DNA from: Bacteroidota bacterium
Lineage (GTDB): Bacteria; Bacteroidota; Ignavibacteria; SZUA-365
NCBI GenBank assembly: GCA_023432805.1
Contig: JAEYUG010000103.1
Location: 1 to 15,854 of the forward strand
DNA: 15,854 nt
Reading direction: 5' to 3'
Shown one piece after another: positions 1-7,892 of the stretch; within the stretch, counting starts at the first letter, position 1, and each line of letters starts with the position of its first letter. The notes under the pieces are model-generated. The model searched no databases. It had not been told where the DNA came from and was given only the letters and a program-made list of their open reading frames with translations. The position numbers and the translations under genes were made by a program.

Positions 1-38
1 CCCCCCCCCCCCCCCCCGCCCCCCCCGCCCCCCCCCCG
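1..38. other. Poly-C run at the window edge, probable artefact
   Basis: Positions 1-17, 19-26 and 28-37 are all C, broken only by G at 18, 27 and 38. Nothing else in the window resembles this. Read on the other strand it is a poly-G tail, the pattern that low-signal cycles give in two-colour short-read chemistry. It sits at the very end of the sequence, so an assembly or read-end artefact is the simplest reading. A genuine G-tract that broke the assembly cannot be excluded. Confidence 0.6.
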
Positions 39-47
39 TCTTCTCAT

Positions 48-67
48 CCAGCGGAAGCTTCCGCCGG
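48..67 (-). terminator. Imperfect hairpin just after the TonB receptor stop
   Basis: A 20-bp inverted repeat with one mismatch (A50 against C65) has a perfect 14-bp palindromic core at 51-64 (GCGGAAGCTTCCGC). It begins about 11 bp beyond the receptor stop codon in the direction of transcription, where a terminator would be expected. No T-tract follows on the minus strand, so this is only a candidate. Confidence 0.3.
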
Positions 68-78
68 CTGCACCGTGA

Positions 79-3000
79 TCAGAAGGTGTAACGGATGCCG
101 ACCTGCATCTGCCAGCGCGATGCGAGATCGTCGTACTGGAAGGGATCCTTCTTGTCCTTGTAACTGAACAGCGGCGTGCCTGCGGGCAGTGCAACGCCGT
201 TGGGACCAAGGGTGTTCTGCGCGGCCGCGAGTCCTTCGAACCGGATGAGCAGGTCGCGGTTGTTGGGTACGGACTGAATGCGGTTCCACTCGCCGTTGAA
301 GAAATTGAGCACGTTCAGGATGTCGAGCGTGATCTCGAGCTTGTTCGACATGACGAGGGGATTCGGGATCTCCTGGGCGATGCGCAGATCGAAGCGGCCC
401 CACCACGGCTCGCGGGCGCCGTAGCGCTCGGCGATCTTTCCGCGCACGGTGCTCAGATACTCGTCGCGCGAGATGTACGAATCGAGTGCGTCGTAGTCGG
501 TCTCGGGTGCGCGGGTTGTGTTCGAACCGTTCACGCGCACGAGCGCGATGTCGTTGCGGTCGTTCGGCACGTAGATCAGATCGTTCTCGACCTGGCCGTC
601 GGCGTTCAGATCGCCGTCGTACACGTACGAGAACGGCGAACCGGAGCGGCCTTCATAGAAGATCGACACGGTGGTCGCCCAATGCGTCGCGTACTCGAAA
701 CGGTACGAGGCCGAGGTGATCATGCGGTGCGGGATGTCGAAGAGCGACCGCGTGAGCGGCAGTTCGTTGGGACTGTCGGGCGTATGGTTGAAGCGCCAGT
801 TGGACACGGCCTGGCTCGACAGACCGCTGTTCTGATCCTTCGCCTCGCTATAGGTGTAAGCGACCGCCGCCATGAATCCGTTCTCGAACTGCTTCTGCAG
901 CTGCCCGCTCACGTTCCACGCATAGCCCTCGCTCGTGTTCTCGAGCAGGATCACGTTCGTGAAGGGTCCGCGCGAGAACGTGCCGACCTGCGTGCCCGGT
1001 GTGGTCGTCCGTCCGCTGAAGGTGCCGTACACGCCGCGTCCGCCCGGCAGCACGTTGCCGAAGGATGTCGTGGCCATGCGGTCGCCGAGGTTGATGTCGC
1101 GGTAGTAGATGTCGTTGAGCGTCTTGGTGTAGATGCCCTCGAGCGTGCCGACGAGTCCCCAGGGAAGCTTCTGGTCGACAGCGAGATTGAAGCGCGCCGT
1201 CTGCGGCATCATGAAGTCGTCGGCGGTGATGTTGATCTCGGTGGCCGTGCCCGCGCGGCTGAGGAAGGCGGGATCGCGGGGATCGAGGTTCGGATCGAAG
1301 CGCACGGTGTCGTTCGTGCGCGTGCGCAGATCGAGACGTGCGAACTCGACGCCGGTGTTCGAGAACTGGTTCGAGATCCACACGAAGGGAACGCGGCCGG
1401 TGAAGAGGCCGGCGCCGCCGCGCACCTGGGTCGAGCGGTCGCCGAACACATCCCAGTTGAAGCCGACGCGCGGCGAGATCATGTACTGCGTCGCGGGCAC
1501 CTTGTCGGTGCGCAGGCCGTAGGTGGCACCGGGATTCGCCTGGGCCTTCGCGGTCGACGCGTTGTAGCGCGCGGTGTCGGCCGTGATGTTGTAGGCGGGA
1601 TTGTCGTTGATCATCGGCATGTCGAGACGCAGACCGATGGTCGTCTTGAAGTTCTTCGTGATGGACCATTCATCCTGCGCGTACACGCCGAGCTGTGCGG
1701 CGCCGAAGCTGGCCATGAACATGGGATCGATGCCGGGACGCGCGAAGCTGTACTGCAGGCGCGAGGCCACGCCGCGCTCGAGATCGGCGACGCTGTTGAA
1801 GCTGTACGTGCCGTAGTAGTCGCGGATGAACAGGTTGCCGAACGAGAAGAACTCGTTCTGCGTGCCGACCGTGAACACGTGGTCGCCCATGTAGTAGGTG
1901 AAGTTGTCGGTGATCTCGAACACGTCCTGATCGAGCTTGTTGGCGATCGAGAAGTTCTCTGCACCGGCGTTGAGCGTCACGCCCGCCACGGTCAGGTTCA
2001 CCGTCGGGAAGGGCTTGCCGAAGAACTCGCGGTAGTCGCGGATGCGCGTGTAGCCGACGATGAGCTCGTTCGACATGTTCGCGGCGAAGGTGCTCGACAG
2101 CTGCAGCACCGTCGAGTTCACATTGTTGTGGAAACGGTAGTTGCGGTTGCCGAACAGGAAGCTCGTGGCCGAGGGACGATAGATGTCGTCGTACGCATCC
2201 ACGAAATTGTGCCGCAGGGTGAGCTTGTGATTGCCGGCGAGGTTCCAGTCCACGCGCGCGAAGAGCTTGGTGCTGGGACGCTCGGCATCGTAGCCGTTGA
2301 ACGATCCCGGATCGTAGCCGTACTTGTTGATGAGAATCGACTGCATCGTCTCGGCGGTGGTGCGCACGAGATTCGGATCAGTGCCCTGCGTGAGGGCGAG
2401 GTTCGCGTAGGGCTGCGTGCGGCCGGTCTGCTCGGCGTTGACGAAGAAGAAGAGCTGGTTCTCGATGATGGGTCCGCCCACGCGGAATCCCGCCTGATAC
2501 TCGCTGAAGTTCGCGAACGGCGTCTTGATGAGCGTGTCGCGGAACGAGCCCGCCGTGCCGTTCGACAGCCAGCGCGTCGAGTTCAGATCACCGATCATGC
2601 CTTCGGAGCGCATGAAGTAGTAGGCCGATCCCTCGACCTTGTTCGTGCCGCTGCGGGTGATGGCGTTGATGCCGCCGCCCGAGAAGCGCCCCTGCCGCAC
2701 GTCGTAGGGTGCGACTACGACCTGGAACTCCTGCAGCGCGTCGAGGCTGATGGGATTCGTGTTGGCCTGTCCGCCGGGCGTGCCCGACGATCCGAGACCG
2801 AACAGGTCGTTGTACTGCGTACCGTCGATCTGGATGTTGTTGTAACGGCCGTTGCGTCCGGCAATCGAGTTGCCGCTGACCTGCGGCGAGAACTTCGAGA
2901 AGTCCTGGAAGCTGCGCGAGATGGTCGGGAAGCGCTCGATCTGTGCGGTCGAGACGCTCTGCGCCGCACCGGTGCGCGCGGCGCTGAAAATGCCGCTGCG

Positions 3001-3387
3001 GTCGCCGGTGACTTCGACGGCGCCGAGTTCGACCGCGCCGGTCGACATGGTCACGTCGAGACGGAAGTTCTCGCCGAGGGCGAGATGCGCGACCTCGCGG
3101 GTCTGCTTCTCAAAGCCGACGTAGCTGAACGTGACGCGCCAGGGACCGCCGACGCGCAGGTTCGAGAGGTCGTACTTGCCGTTCTCGCGCGAACTCGTGC
3201 CGTAGTTCGTGCCCGACGGCACATGCACCGCGATGATGTTCGCACCGGGCAGCGTCTGCCCGCTCTCGTCGCGAACCGTGCCGTTGATCGCCGCCGTGGT
3301 CACGCCCTGCGCAAACGCGCGCGTGCCCATGCACAGCAATGCAGCAGCGAACAAGAATCCGATCGATCTTGTCACACTGGGTCTCAT
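79..3387 (-). CDS. Oar-like TonB-dependent outer-membrane receptor
   Basis: A 1102-residue outer-membrane protein. Residues 1-26 are a Sec signal peptide ending RAFA before QGV. Residues about 27-115 form a carboxypeptidase-regulatory-like beta-sandwich (GTVRDESGQTLPGANI, then SYVGFEKQTRE). Residues about 118-250 look like the plug (YNNIQIDG, SLDALQEFQVV, GGGINAITRSGTN). The rest is a long barrel with repeated aromatic strands, ending in the outer-membrane signature GIRYTF. Length and domain order match the Oar family of TonB-linked receptors in Bacteroidota and myxobacteria. Such proteins move substrates or secreted proteins across the outer membrane using ExbBD/TonB energy; the ligand here cannot be told. 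The ATG at 3387 has a GGAG ribosome site at 3396-3393. No SusD-like partner follows before the window edge, and the gene appears monocistronic within what is visible. Confidence 0.9.
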   Translation of the reverse strand: MRPSVTRSIGFLFAAALLCMGTRAFAQGVTTAAINGTVRDESGQTLPGANIIAVHVPSGTNYGTSSRENGKYDLSNLRVGGPWRVTFSYVGFEKQTREVAHLALGENFRLDVTMSTGAVELGAVEVTGDRSGIFSAARTGAAQSVSTAQIERFPTISRSFQDFSKFSPQVSGNSIAGRNGRYNNIQIDGTQYNDLFGLGSSGTPGGQANTNPISLDALQEFQVVVAPYDVRQGRFSGGGINAITRSGTNKVEGSAYYFMRSEGMIGDLNSTRWLSNGTAGSFRDTLIKTPFANFSEYQAGFRVGGPIIENQLFFFVNAEQTGRTQPYANLALTQGTDPNLVRTTAETMQSILINKYGYDPGSFNGYDAERPSTKLFARVDWNLAGNHKLTLRHNFVDAYDDIYRPSATSFLFGNRNYRFHNNVNSTVLQLSSTFAANMSNELIVGYTRIRDYREFFGKPFPTVNLTVAGVTLNAGAENFSIANKLDQDVFEITDNFTYYMGDHVFTVGTQNEFFSFGNLFIRDYYGTYSFNSVADLERGVASRLQYSFARPGIDPMFMASFGAAQLGVYAQDEWSITKNFKTTIGLRLDMPMINDNPAYNITADTARYNASTAKAQANPGATYGLRTDKVPATQYMISPRVGFNWDVFGDRSTQVRGGAGLFTGRVPFVWISNQFSNTGVEFARLDLRTRTNDTVRFDPNLDPRDPAFLSRAGTATEINITADDFMMPQTARFNLAVDQKLPWGLVGTLEGIYTKTLNDIYYRDINLGDRMATTSFGNVLPGGRGVYGTFSGRTTTPGTQVGTFSRGPFTNVILLENTSEGYAWNVSGQLQKQFENGFMAAVAYTYSEAKDQNSGLSSQAVSNWRFNHTPDSPNELPLTRSLFDIPHRMITSASYRFEYATHWATTVSIFYEGRSGSPFSYVYDGDLNADGQVENDLIYVPNDRNDIALVRVNGSNTTRAPETDYDALDSYISRDEYLSTVRGKIAERYGAREPWWGRFDLRIAQEIPNPLVMSNKLEITLDILNVLNFFNGEWNRIQSVPNNRDLLIRFEGLAAAQNTLGPNGVALPAGTPLFSYKDKKDPFQYDDLASRWQMQVGIRYTF

Positions 3388-3586
3388 GAAGACTCCGAAA
3401 TGGAAGTATGAAGGGGGAATGGAAAAGGTGAGGTGCAGAAATCGAAGCGCAAGAAAACCAATTCACCCCGATACTTGCAACCGGATTTTTGACCGCATGA
3501 AAATCTGACTCTTTTTTTGCCGTACCCTGACGCAGGGCGCTTCGCTCCCATGGAATTTCAGGGGATACCGACGTCCGAACACGCAG

Positions 3587-3610
3587 CAGGGCGGCCCGTC
3601 GGCCGCCCTG
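3587..3610 (-). terminator. GC-rich hairpin after the dCMP deaminase gene
   Basis: CAGGGCGGCC, a 4-base loop CGTC, then GGCCGCCCTG make a perfect 10-bp stem. It lies 31 bp past the stop of the leftward deaminase gene and upstream of the receptor gene. No clear T-tract follows on either strand, so it may act as a stem-only terminator or a 3'-end stabiliser. Confidence 0.5.
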
Positions 3611-3641
3611 TCGCATGTCGCCGCATGGGGGAAGCCCCCGC

Positions 3642-4097
3642 TCATTCCATCGGGATGTGCACGAGCTCGATCGGATTGTACTCGAGGAGTTCGGTGATGC
3701 GGTGGATCTTGTATGGCTTCGCGTAGAAGACGCGGCGGATGCCGGTGTTCATGATCGTCTTCAGACAGTGGTAGCAGGGACTGGCCGACACGTAGATGTC
3801 CGCACCGTCGATCGCGGTGCCGTGCTTGGCGGCCTGCGCGATCGCGTTGATCTCCGCATGGATCGTGCGGAAGCAGTTCGACTCCTCCTCGCCGTCGGGA
3901 TTGCGCGAGACGTAGACCAGGCAGCCGACGTCGGTGCAGTGGGGATGTCCCGCCGGCGAACCGTTGTATCCCGTGGCGATGATGTTCTTGTCCTTGACGA
4001 TCACCGCGCCGATGCGTGCGCGCGTGCAGGTCGCGCGGTCGGCGACGAGCATGGCGATCTTCATGAAGTACTGGTCCCAGCTGTAGCGTGCGTCCAT
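3642..4097 (-). CDS. dCMP deaminase (ComEB/Dcd-type cytidylate deaminase)
   Basis: 151 residues, a normal length for zinc-dependent deoxycytidylate deaminase, which converts dCMP to dUMP to feed thymidylate synthesis in the cytosol. The zinc site is visible: H80-A-E82 supplies one ligand and the proton-shuttling glutamate, and P107-C108-Y-H-C111 supplies the two cysteines. GYNGSPAG (residues 43-50) is the nucleotide-binding loop typical of dCMP rather than cytidine deaminases. The frame extends upstream to 4196, but the start chosen at 4097 (MDARYSWDQYF) is preceded by a well-spaced GGAG and is where family similarity begins; the longer form would run almost to the divergent phoH start. A hairpin follows the gene. 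Riboflavin-type deaminases are the main alternative and fit less well. Confidence 0.93.
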   Translation of the reverse strand: MDARYSWDQYFMKIAMLVADRATCTRARIGAVIVKDKNIIATGYNGSPAGHPHCTDVGCLVYVSRNPDGEEESNCFRTIHAEINAIAQAAKHGTAIDGADIYVSASPCYHCLKTIMNTGIRRVFYAKPYKIHRITELLEYNPIELVHIPME

Positions 4098-4123
4098 GGC
4101 TTCTCCGTGTCGTGTGAATGCGC

Positions 4124-4131
4124 CGAATATA
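4124..4131 (-). promoter_or_regulatory. Candidate promoter -10/-7 box for dCMP deaminase
   Basis: The minus strand reads TATATTCG from 4131 to 4124, ending 26 bp before the deaminase ATG. It is both a good sigma70-type -10 (TATATT) and a one-mismatch match to the Bacteroidota -7 box TAnnTTTG. No clear -33/-35 element was seen. Confidence 0.35.
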
Positions 4132-4148
4132 TCGGATTTCTCCGTGCC

Positions 4149-4180
4149 TTTCGAGGAGGCTTCCGCTGGTCGTACATTTG
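4149..4180 (+). promoter_or_regulatory. Candidate Bacteroidota-type promoter of phoH
   Basis: TACATTTG at 4173-4180 is an exact match to the Bacteroidota -7 consensus TAnnTTTG. TTTC at 4149-4152, 20 bp upstream, resembles the -33 box TTTG. A start point about 7 bp downstream would give a leader of about 20 nt before the ATG at 4208. Inferred from consensus only. Confidence 0.42.
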
Positions 4181-4207
4181 AACATCCATCCAACACCGTG
4201 GAGAGCC

Positions 4208-5530
4208 ATGCCCGCCCGCCTGTTCGTTCTCGACACCAATGTCATCCTGCATGACAGTTCCTGCATCACCCAGTTCGCTGAACACGACATCGTCGTGCCC
4301 ATCGCCGTGCTCGAAGAGCTCGACCACTTCAAGAAGGGCAACGAGATTCTGAACTTCCATGCGCGTGAGTTCGCGCGGGCGCTCGATACGCTCAGCGGCG
4401 ACAAGCTGTTTCACGGCGGCGTGCGCATCGGGGTGAAGAAGGGCAAGATCTCGATACGCCTGGACGACGAGTTTCATGCGGATCTGCGCTTGAGCTTCGC
4501 ACGCGAGAATCCGGATCATCGGATCCTGAACTGCGCGTACTGGCTGGCGAAGAAGTATCCCCGGCGCGAGGTGATTCTCGTCTCGAAGGATGTGAATCTG
4601 CGCATGAAGGCGAAGGCGGTCGGCCTGCGGGCGCAGGACTACCGCACCGACCGGGTGAAGGACATCGACACGCTCTATACGGGACGACGGGTGCTGGAGA
4701 ACGTCGACGAGACGCTGATCGACCGGCTCTACCGCGTGCCCTTCGAACTGCCCGCCGGCGAGATCGACGCGGCCGAGACGTTCACGGCCAACGAGTATCT
4801 GATTCTACGCAACGGTCGCAAGTCCGCGCTCGCCACCTACGATCCCGCCCAGCAGCTCGTGCGCAAGGTCGACAAGGTCAATGCCTACGGCATCACGCCG
4901 CGCAACAGCGAGCAGACCTTCGCGCTGCATGCGCTGATGAACCCCGACATCCCGCTCGTGACGATGACCGGCAAGGCAGGCACGGGCAAGACGCTGCTGG
5001 CGCTCGCGGCGGCGCTCGAGAAGAAGCGCAACTACCGGCAGATCTATCTCGCGCGGCCCGTCGTGCCGCTCAGCAACAAGGATCTCGGCTACCTGCCCGG
5101 CGACATCCAGAGCAAGCTCGATCCCTACATGCAGCCGCTCTTCGACAATCTCGGCGTGATCCAGAACCAGTTTCCGGAGTCGGACGTCAAGCACCGCCGC
5201 ATCCGCGAGCTGCTGCAGGAGGAGAAGCTCGTGATCTCGCCGCTCGCCTACATCCGCGGACGCAGCCTGGTCAACATCTACTTCATCGTCGACGAGGCGC
5301 AGAACCTGACGCCGCACGAGATCAAGACGATCATCACGCGCGCAGGCGAGGGCACGAAGTTCGTGTTCACCGGCGACATCCATCAGATCGACCATCCCTA
5401 CCTCGACACGCAATCGAACGGGCTCTCGCTGCTCATCGACAAGATGAAGGGCCAGCGGCTCTACGCGCATGTGAACCTCGAGAAGGGCGAGCGGTCGGAG
5501 CTCGCCGATCTCGCGAGCGATCTGCTGTAG
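4208..5530 (+). CDS. PIN-PhoH protein (PhoH2 family, PIN domain fused to PhoH ATPase)
   Basis: 440 residues, close to Bacillus YlaK-type PhoH2 proteins. The N-terminal PIN nuclease domain spans about residues 1-135: FVLDTN with D9, the acidic pair E36/E37 in VLEELD, and VILVSKDVN carrying a further Asp. The C-terminal PhoH ATPase has Walker A GKAGTGKT (255-262), the family stretch LSNKDLGYLPGD, Walker B VDEAQN (D362, E363) and FTGDIHQID. Characterised PhoH2 proteins are ATP-dependent RNA unwinding and cleaving enzymes, so a cytosolic role in RNA turnover is likely. The ATG at 4208 is preceded by GGAG and begins the PIN domain; the frame opens earlier, at 4118, but that stretch is leader. The repair gene follows after 24 bp and is probably co-transcribed. 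Confidence 0.93.
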   Translation: MPARLFVLDTNVILHDSSCITQFAEHDIVVPIAVLEELDHFKKGNEILNFHAREFARALDTLSGDKLFHGGVRIGVKKGKISIRLDDEFHADLRLSFARENPDHRILNCAYWLAKKYPRREVILVSKDVNLRMKAKAVGLRAQDYRTDRVKDIDTLYTGRRVLENVDETLIDRLYRVPFELPAGEIDAAETFTANEYLILRNGRKSALATYDPAQQLVRKVDKVNAYGITPRNSEQTFALHALMNPDIPLVTMTGKAGTGKTLLALAAALEKKRNYRQIYLARPVVPLSNKDLGYLPGDIQSKLDPYMQPLFDNLGVIQNQFPESDVKHRRIRELLQEEKLVISPLAYIRGRSLVNIYFIVDEAQNLTPHEIKTIITRAGEGTKFVFTGDIHQIDHPYLDTQSNGLSLLIDKMKGQRLYAHVNLEKGERSELADLASDLL

Positions 5531-5554
5531 GATGCAGCACACACGGGAGATCCC

Positions 5555-6250
5555 ATGACCCCGCCAACGAAGTCCGAACGATCCGCCGCCGTGCACGAGG
5601 TGCTCGATGCGCTGCGCGCGATGGGAAGCGAACGGAACCGTGCGGGCATGTCCCGTTTCGGCATCACCACCGACCGGGCCTTCGGCGTGTCGGTCACGGC
5701 GCTGCGCGCGTTCGCACGCGGAATCGGCCGGGATCAGCAGCTGGCAGAGGATCTCTGGCGCACGGGCTGGCACGAGGCGCAGATGCTTGCGACGATCATC
5801 GGCGATCACCGGCAGGTGACGCGGGCCACGGCCGAGGCGTGGGTGCGGGACCTCGATTCATGGGATGTCTGCGACGGGGCCTGCAACAACCTGTTCCGCC
5901 GCACGCCCTTTGCGCATGAGCTGGTCGAGGACTGGGTGCATCGCGACGAGGAGTTCGTGCGGCGTGCGGGTTTTGCGATGATCGCGGTGCTGGCCACGCA
6001 CGACAAGACGGCCGACGACGCCGTCTTCGCAGGCTGGCTCGAGCATGTCGCGGCGGCGGCCGACGACGCACGCAACTTCGTGAAGAAGGCCGTCAGCTGG
6101 GCCCTGCGCGAAATCGGAGGCAGGAGTCCCCTGTTGCGCACAGAAGCCGAGCGCTGCGCCCGCGCGCTTGCCGCGCGCACGGAGGCTTCCGCCCGGTGGA
6201 TCGGCCGTGACGCCCTCCGCGAGTTCGCCCGCAAACCCCTCCCCTCCTGA
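5555..6250 (+). CDS. AlkD-like DNA alkylation repair protein (HEAT-repeat glycosylase family)
   Basis: 231 residues, the usual length of the COG4912/AlkD family of all-helical HEAT-repeat DNA glycosylases, which excise positively charged alkylated purines such as 3- and 7-methyl bases. Family landmarks are the tryptophan-aspartate pair in SWDVCDG (W103, D107, same spacing as W109/D113 of Bacillus cereus AlkD) and W182 in RNFVKKAVSWALREIG, matching AlkD W187. No signal peptide or membrane segment is present. The ATG has GGGAG just upstream. It lies 24 bp after the PIN-PhoH stop on the same strand, so an operon is likely although the functional link is not obvious. The gene ends 12 bp before a perfect inverted repeat. 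Activity of this subfamily is less studied than AlkD itself. Confidence 0.88.
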   Translation: MTPPTKSERSAAVHEVLDALRAMGSERNRAGMSRFGITTDRAFGVSVTALRAFARGIGRDQQLAEDLWRTGWHEAQMLATIIGDHRQVTRATAEAWVRDLDSWDVCDGACNNLFRRTPFAHELVEDWVHRDEEFVRRAGFAMIAVLATHDKTADDAVFAGWLEHVAAAADDARNFVKKAVSWALREIGGRSPLLRTEAERCARALAARTEASARWIGRDALREFARKPLPS

Positions 6251-6262
6251 TCGCAGTGATGC

Positions 6263-6311
6263 AATAATCCTTGAAAATTCAGAATGCACCTCTGAATTTT
6301 CAAGGATTATT
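6263..6311. terminator. Perfect 21-bp AT-rich inverted repeat between convergent genes
   Basis: The left arm at 6263-6283 (starting AATAATCCTTGAAAATTC) is the exact reverse complement of the right arm at 6291-6311, around a 7-base loop, ATGCACC. It lies between two genes that converge: the alkylation repair gene ends at 6250 and the T9SS-sorted protein gene ends at 6329. A bidirectional terminator is the likeliest role. The arms are far richer in AT than the surroundings and no separate T-tract follows, so a small dispersed repeat element is an alternative. Confidence 0.55.
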
Positions 6312-6328
6312 CTGAAGCCGGGAGGGGA

Positions 6329-7783
6329 TCAGGGAAGGAGGATGAGGGTGCGGGTGGTGGTGTGGCCGGGGGTGCGGACGACGGCCATGTAGGTGCCGGA
6401 AGGCAGTGCGTGGAACTGCAGACGCAGCGGGGTCTCTCCCGCAGGCAGCACGCCGTCGTGGATGTCGAGCACGCGGCGACCGAGCAGGTCATGCAGGGTG
6501 ATGGTCACCTGCTCCGCCTGCATCAGCGAGACGGGCAGCACGGCGGGTGCGGTTCTGTGCAGGGGATGCGGCCTCGATCCATCGACTCGGACTGCGTGCG
6601 GGATCGGCGCATCGGCGGCTTCCGCATGGAGCGGGGTTCCATAGGTGATATCGCCGACACGTGCGTACACGAGTTCCTTTTCGAGTTCCCTCATTTCAGT
6701 CAGTGGCGCCGACAGGGTGTAGCGCGCAAGACCGACACCTTCCAGGTACTCCCACGTCTCATGAACATCGCGGATGACGCGAGCGTCATTCCATGTCTGG
6801 AGCGTCAGCGTTGTGAACTCCGTGCCGAAACGGGTGCTTCTCTCGCGCGACATCACGACCGAATACTCCCCCACCGTGCCTGCTGCCGCAGCCGCGTGCA
6901 GGATGACGCGTTCTTCCTCGGATGAGGGAGCGAACACTCCCAGCGTGTCTTCGCGGAGATACCTGGGATGGCCAAAGAACGTGCCTTTCAACTCATAGTA
7001 GGGTTGATCGGGAGACCCCGTCGGGCCAGTGCTGCGCACCACCTCCGTGTATGGAAGCCAGTCGGGTTCACGAAACCACTTGTACCGACCCCGGTAGTGC
7101 CATTCGTTGCCGACGGCGAGCGGAAACCAGCGCGTGTCGACGGGTCCCCAATTGTACGACCGCTGCCCGATGCATGCGGCACTGAGCTGGAGCGTGACCT
7201 TTTCTCCGGGAAGCACGGCCGTGATGACCCCGAATCTATCGGCGATCGTGAAGGTGTCGACGACGGTGTCGCGCGGTACGACGACGCTGAACGCGCGTGC
7301 GGTCACATCGAACAGCGTCGTGTCGAAACGCCGCGTCACGCGGGCGAGTCGCATGGCGACAAGGGAATCCACTCGCGAGATGCGCGTGATGACGCGCTCG
7401 TGCAACGTGATCGTATCGCCCGCGGGCGGATCGGCCGGACAGCTCTCGATCGTGCGCATGCACCCGCCAACTGCGGGCACATACACCTGGATCGTCGCGC
7501 GATCCGTGCGCCGCACGTATTGCACATTCGACTGTGCGAACAGGTCGTGCCAGTCGTAGCAGGCGACGTTCGGTCGGAGCGAGTCAAGCTCCCGTTCGCC
7601 GAACGGTTGCGATGGCGATTGGATGGTCACCGTCAGTGACGTATCGCGCTGTTGCTGTGATGTGTGCCAGACGGCGCGGTAGCGCAGGAGCGTCCCCGCC
7701 TCCAGAGGATGGGTGAAGGGCTGCGCATTGACTGCACCTGCGAACAGGAGTCCTGCGAATACGAGCAAGCGGCGAGAGATCAT
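6329..7783 (-). CDS. T9SS type A sorting domain protein of unknown function
   Basis: 484 residues. Residues 1-20 are a Sec signal peptide (MISRRLLVFAGLLFAGAVNA, then QPF). The last 75 or so residues have the features of a type IX secretion C-terminal sorting domain: VTITLHDLLGRRVLDI, then LPAGETPLRLQF, then LPSGTYMAVVRT and a short basic-hydrophobic tail. The protein is therefore probably exported through the outer membrane and anchored or released by T9SS. The body (about 21-405) is rich in beta strands, with Cys pairs early on, and I recognise no enzyme motif in it. A GTG precedes the ATG at 7783, but GGAGG is correctly spaced only for the ATG. The gene follows the LysM esterase gene after 109 bp and has its own promoter-like sequence. 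Confidence 0.82.
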   Translation of the reverse strand: MISRRLLVFAGLLFAGAVNAQPFTHPLEAGTLLRYRAVWHTSQQQRDTSLTVTIQSPSQPFGERELDSLRPNVACYDWHDLFAQSNVQYVRRTDRATIQVYVPAVGGCMRTIESCPADPPAGDTITLHERVITRISRVDSLVAMRLARVTRRFDTTLFDVTARAFSVVVPRDTVVDTFTIADRFGVITAVLPGEKVTLQLSAACIGQRSYNWGPVDTRWFPLAVGNEWHYRGRYKWFREPDWLPYTEVVRSTGPTGSPDQPYYELKGTFFGHPRYLREDTLGVFAPSSEEERVILHAAAAAGTVGEYSVVMSRERSTRFGTEFTTLTLQTWNDARVIRDVHETWEYLEGVGLARYTLSAPLTEMRELEKELVYARVGDITYGTPLHAEAADAPIPHAVRVDGSRPHPLHRTAPAVLPVSLMQAEQVTITLHDLLGRRVLDIHDGVLPAGETPLRLQFHALPSGTYMAVVRTPGHTTTRTLILLP

Positions 7784-7816
7784 CACACCTCCGACAATGG
7801 TTCAACCGTATTGCGG

Positions 7817-7845
7817 ATAATACACCCTGATATCCTGAATATCAA
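7817..7845 (-). promoter_or_regulatory. Sigma70-like promoter with overlapping palindrome
   Basis: On the minus strand TTGATA (7845-7840) is followed after exactly 17 bp by TATTAT (7822-7817), a strong match to -35/-10 consensus. Transcription would start about 25 bp before the T9SS-protein ATG. The inverted repeat TGATAT-CCTGA-ATATCA at 7828-7844 covers most of the -35 hexamer and part of the spacer, where a repressor site would sit. The -10 does not fit the Bacteroidota TAnnTTTG box. Confidence 0.5.
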
Positions 7846-7892
7846 CCCGTACAGGTCTCTCCCCTGCGATGCATCGCCACCGAAACGTTGTG

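Noticed and set aside
682..3411. 909-codon open frame on the plus strand antisense to the TonB receptor
   Set aside because: Its product is Arg/Val/Glu/His-rich without domains and it lies wholly over a receptor with signal peptide, plug and barrel features. Long antisense frames are expected in GC-rich genes.
3525..3537. CCCTG/CAGGG mini-hairpin next to a run of seven T on the plus strand
   Set aside because: The T-run precedes rather than follows the stem on the plus strand, and on the minus strand it reads as A, so it does not form a terminator in either direction.
4098..4196. N-terminal extension of dCMP deaminase by 33 codons
   Set aside because: A correctly spaced GGAG precedes the ATG at 4097, and the extension runs across the promoter region shared with phoH.
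4805..5809. 334-codon frame antisense to the PIN-PhoH gene
   Set aside because: Covers the Walker A and B region of phoH and crosses into the repair gene; composition is that of an antisense shadow.
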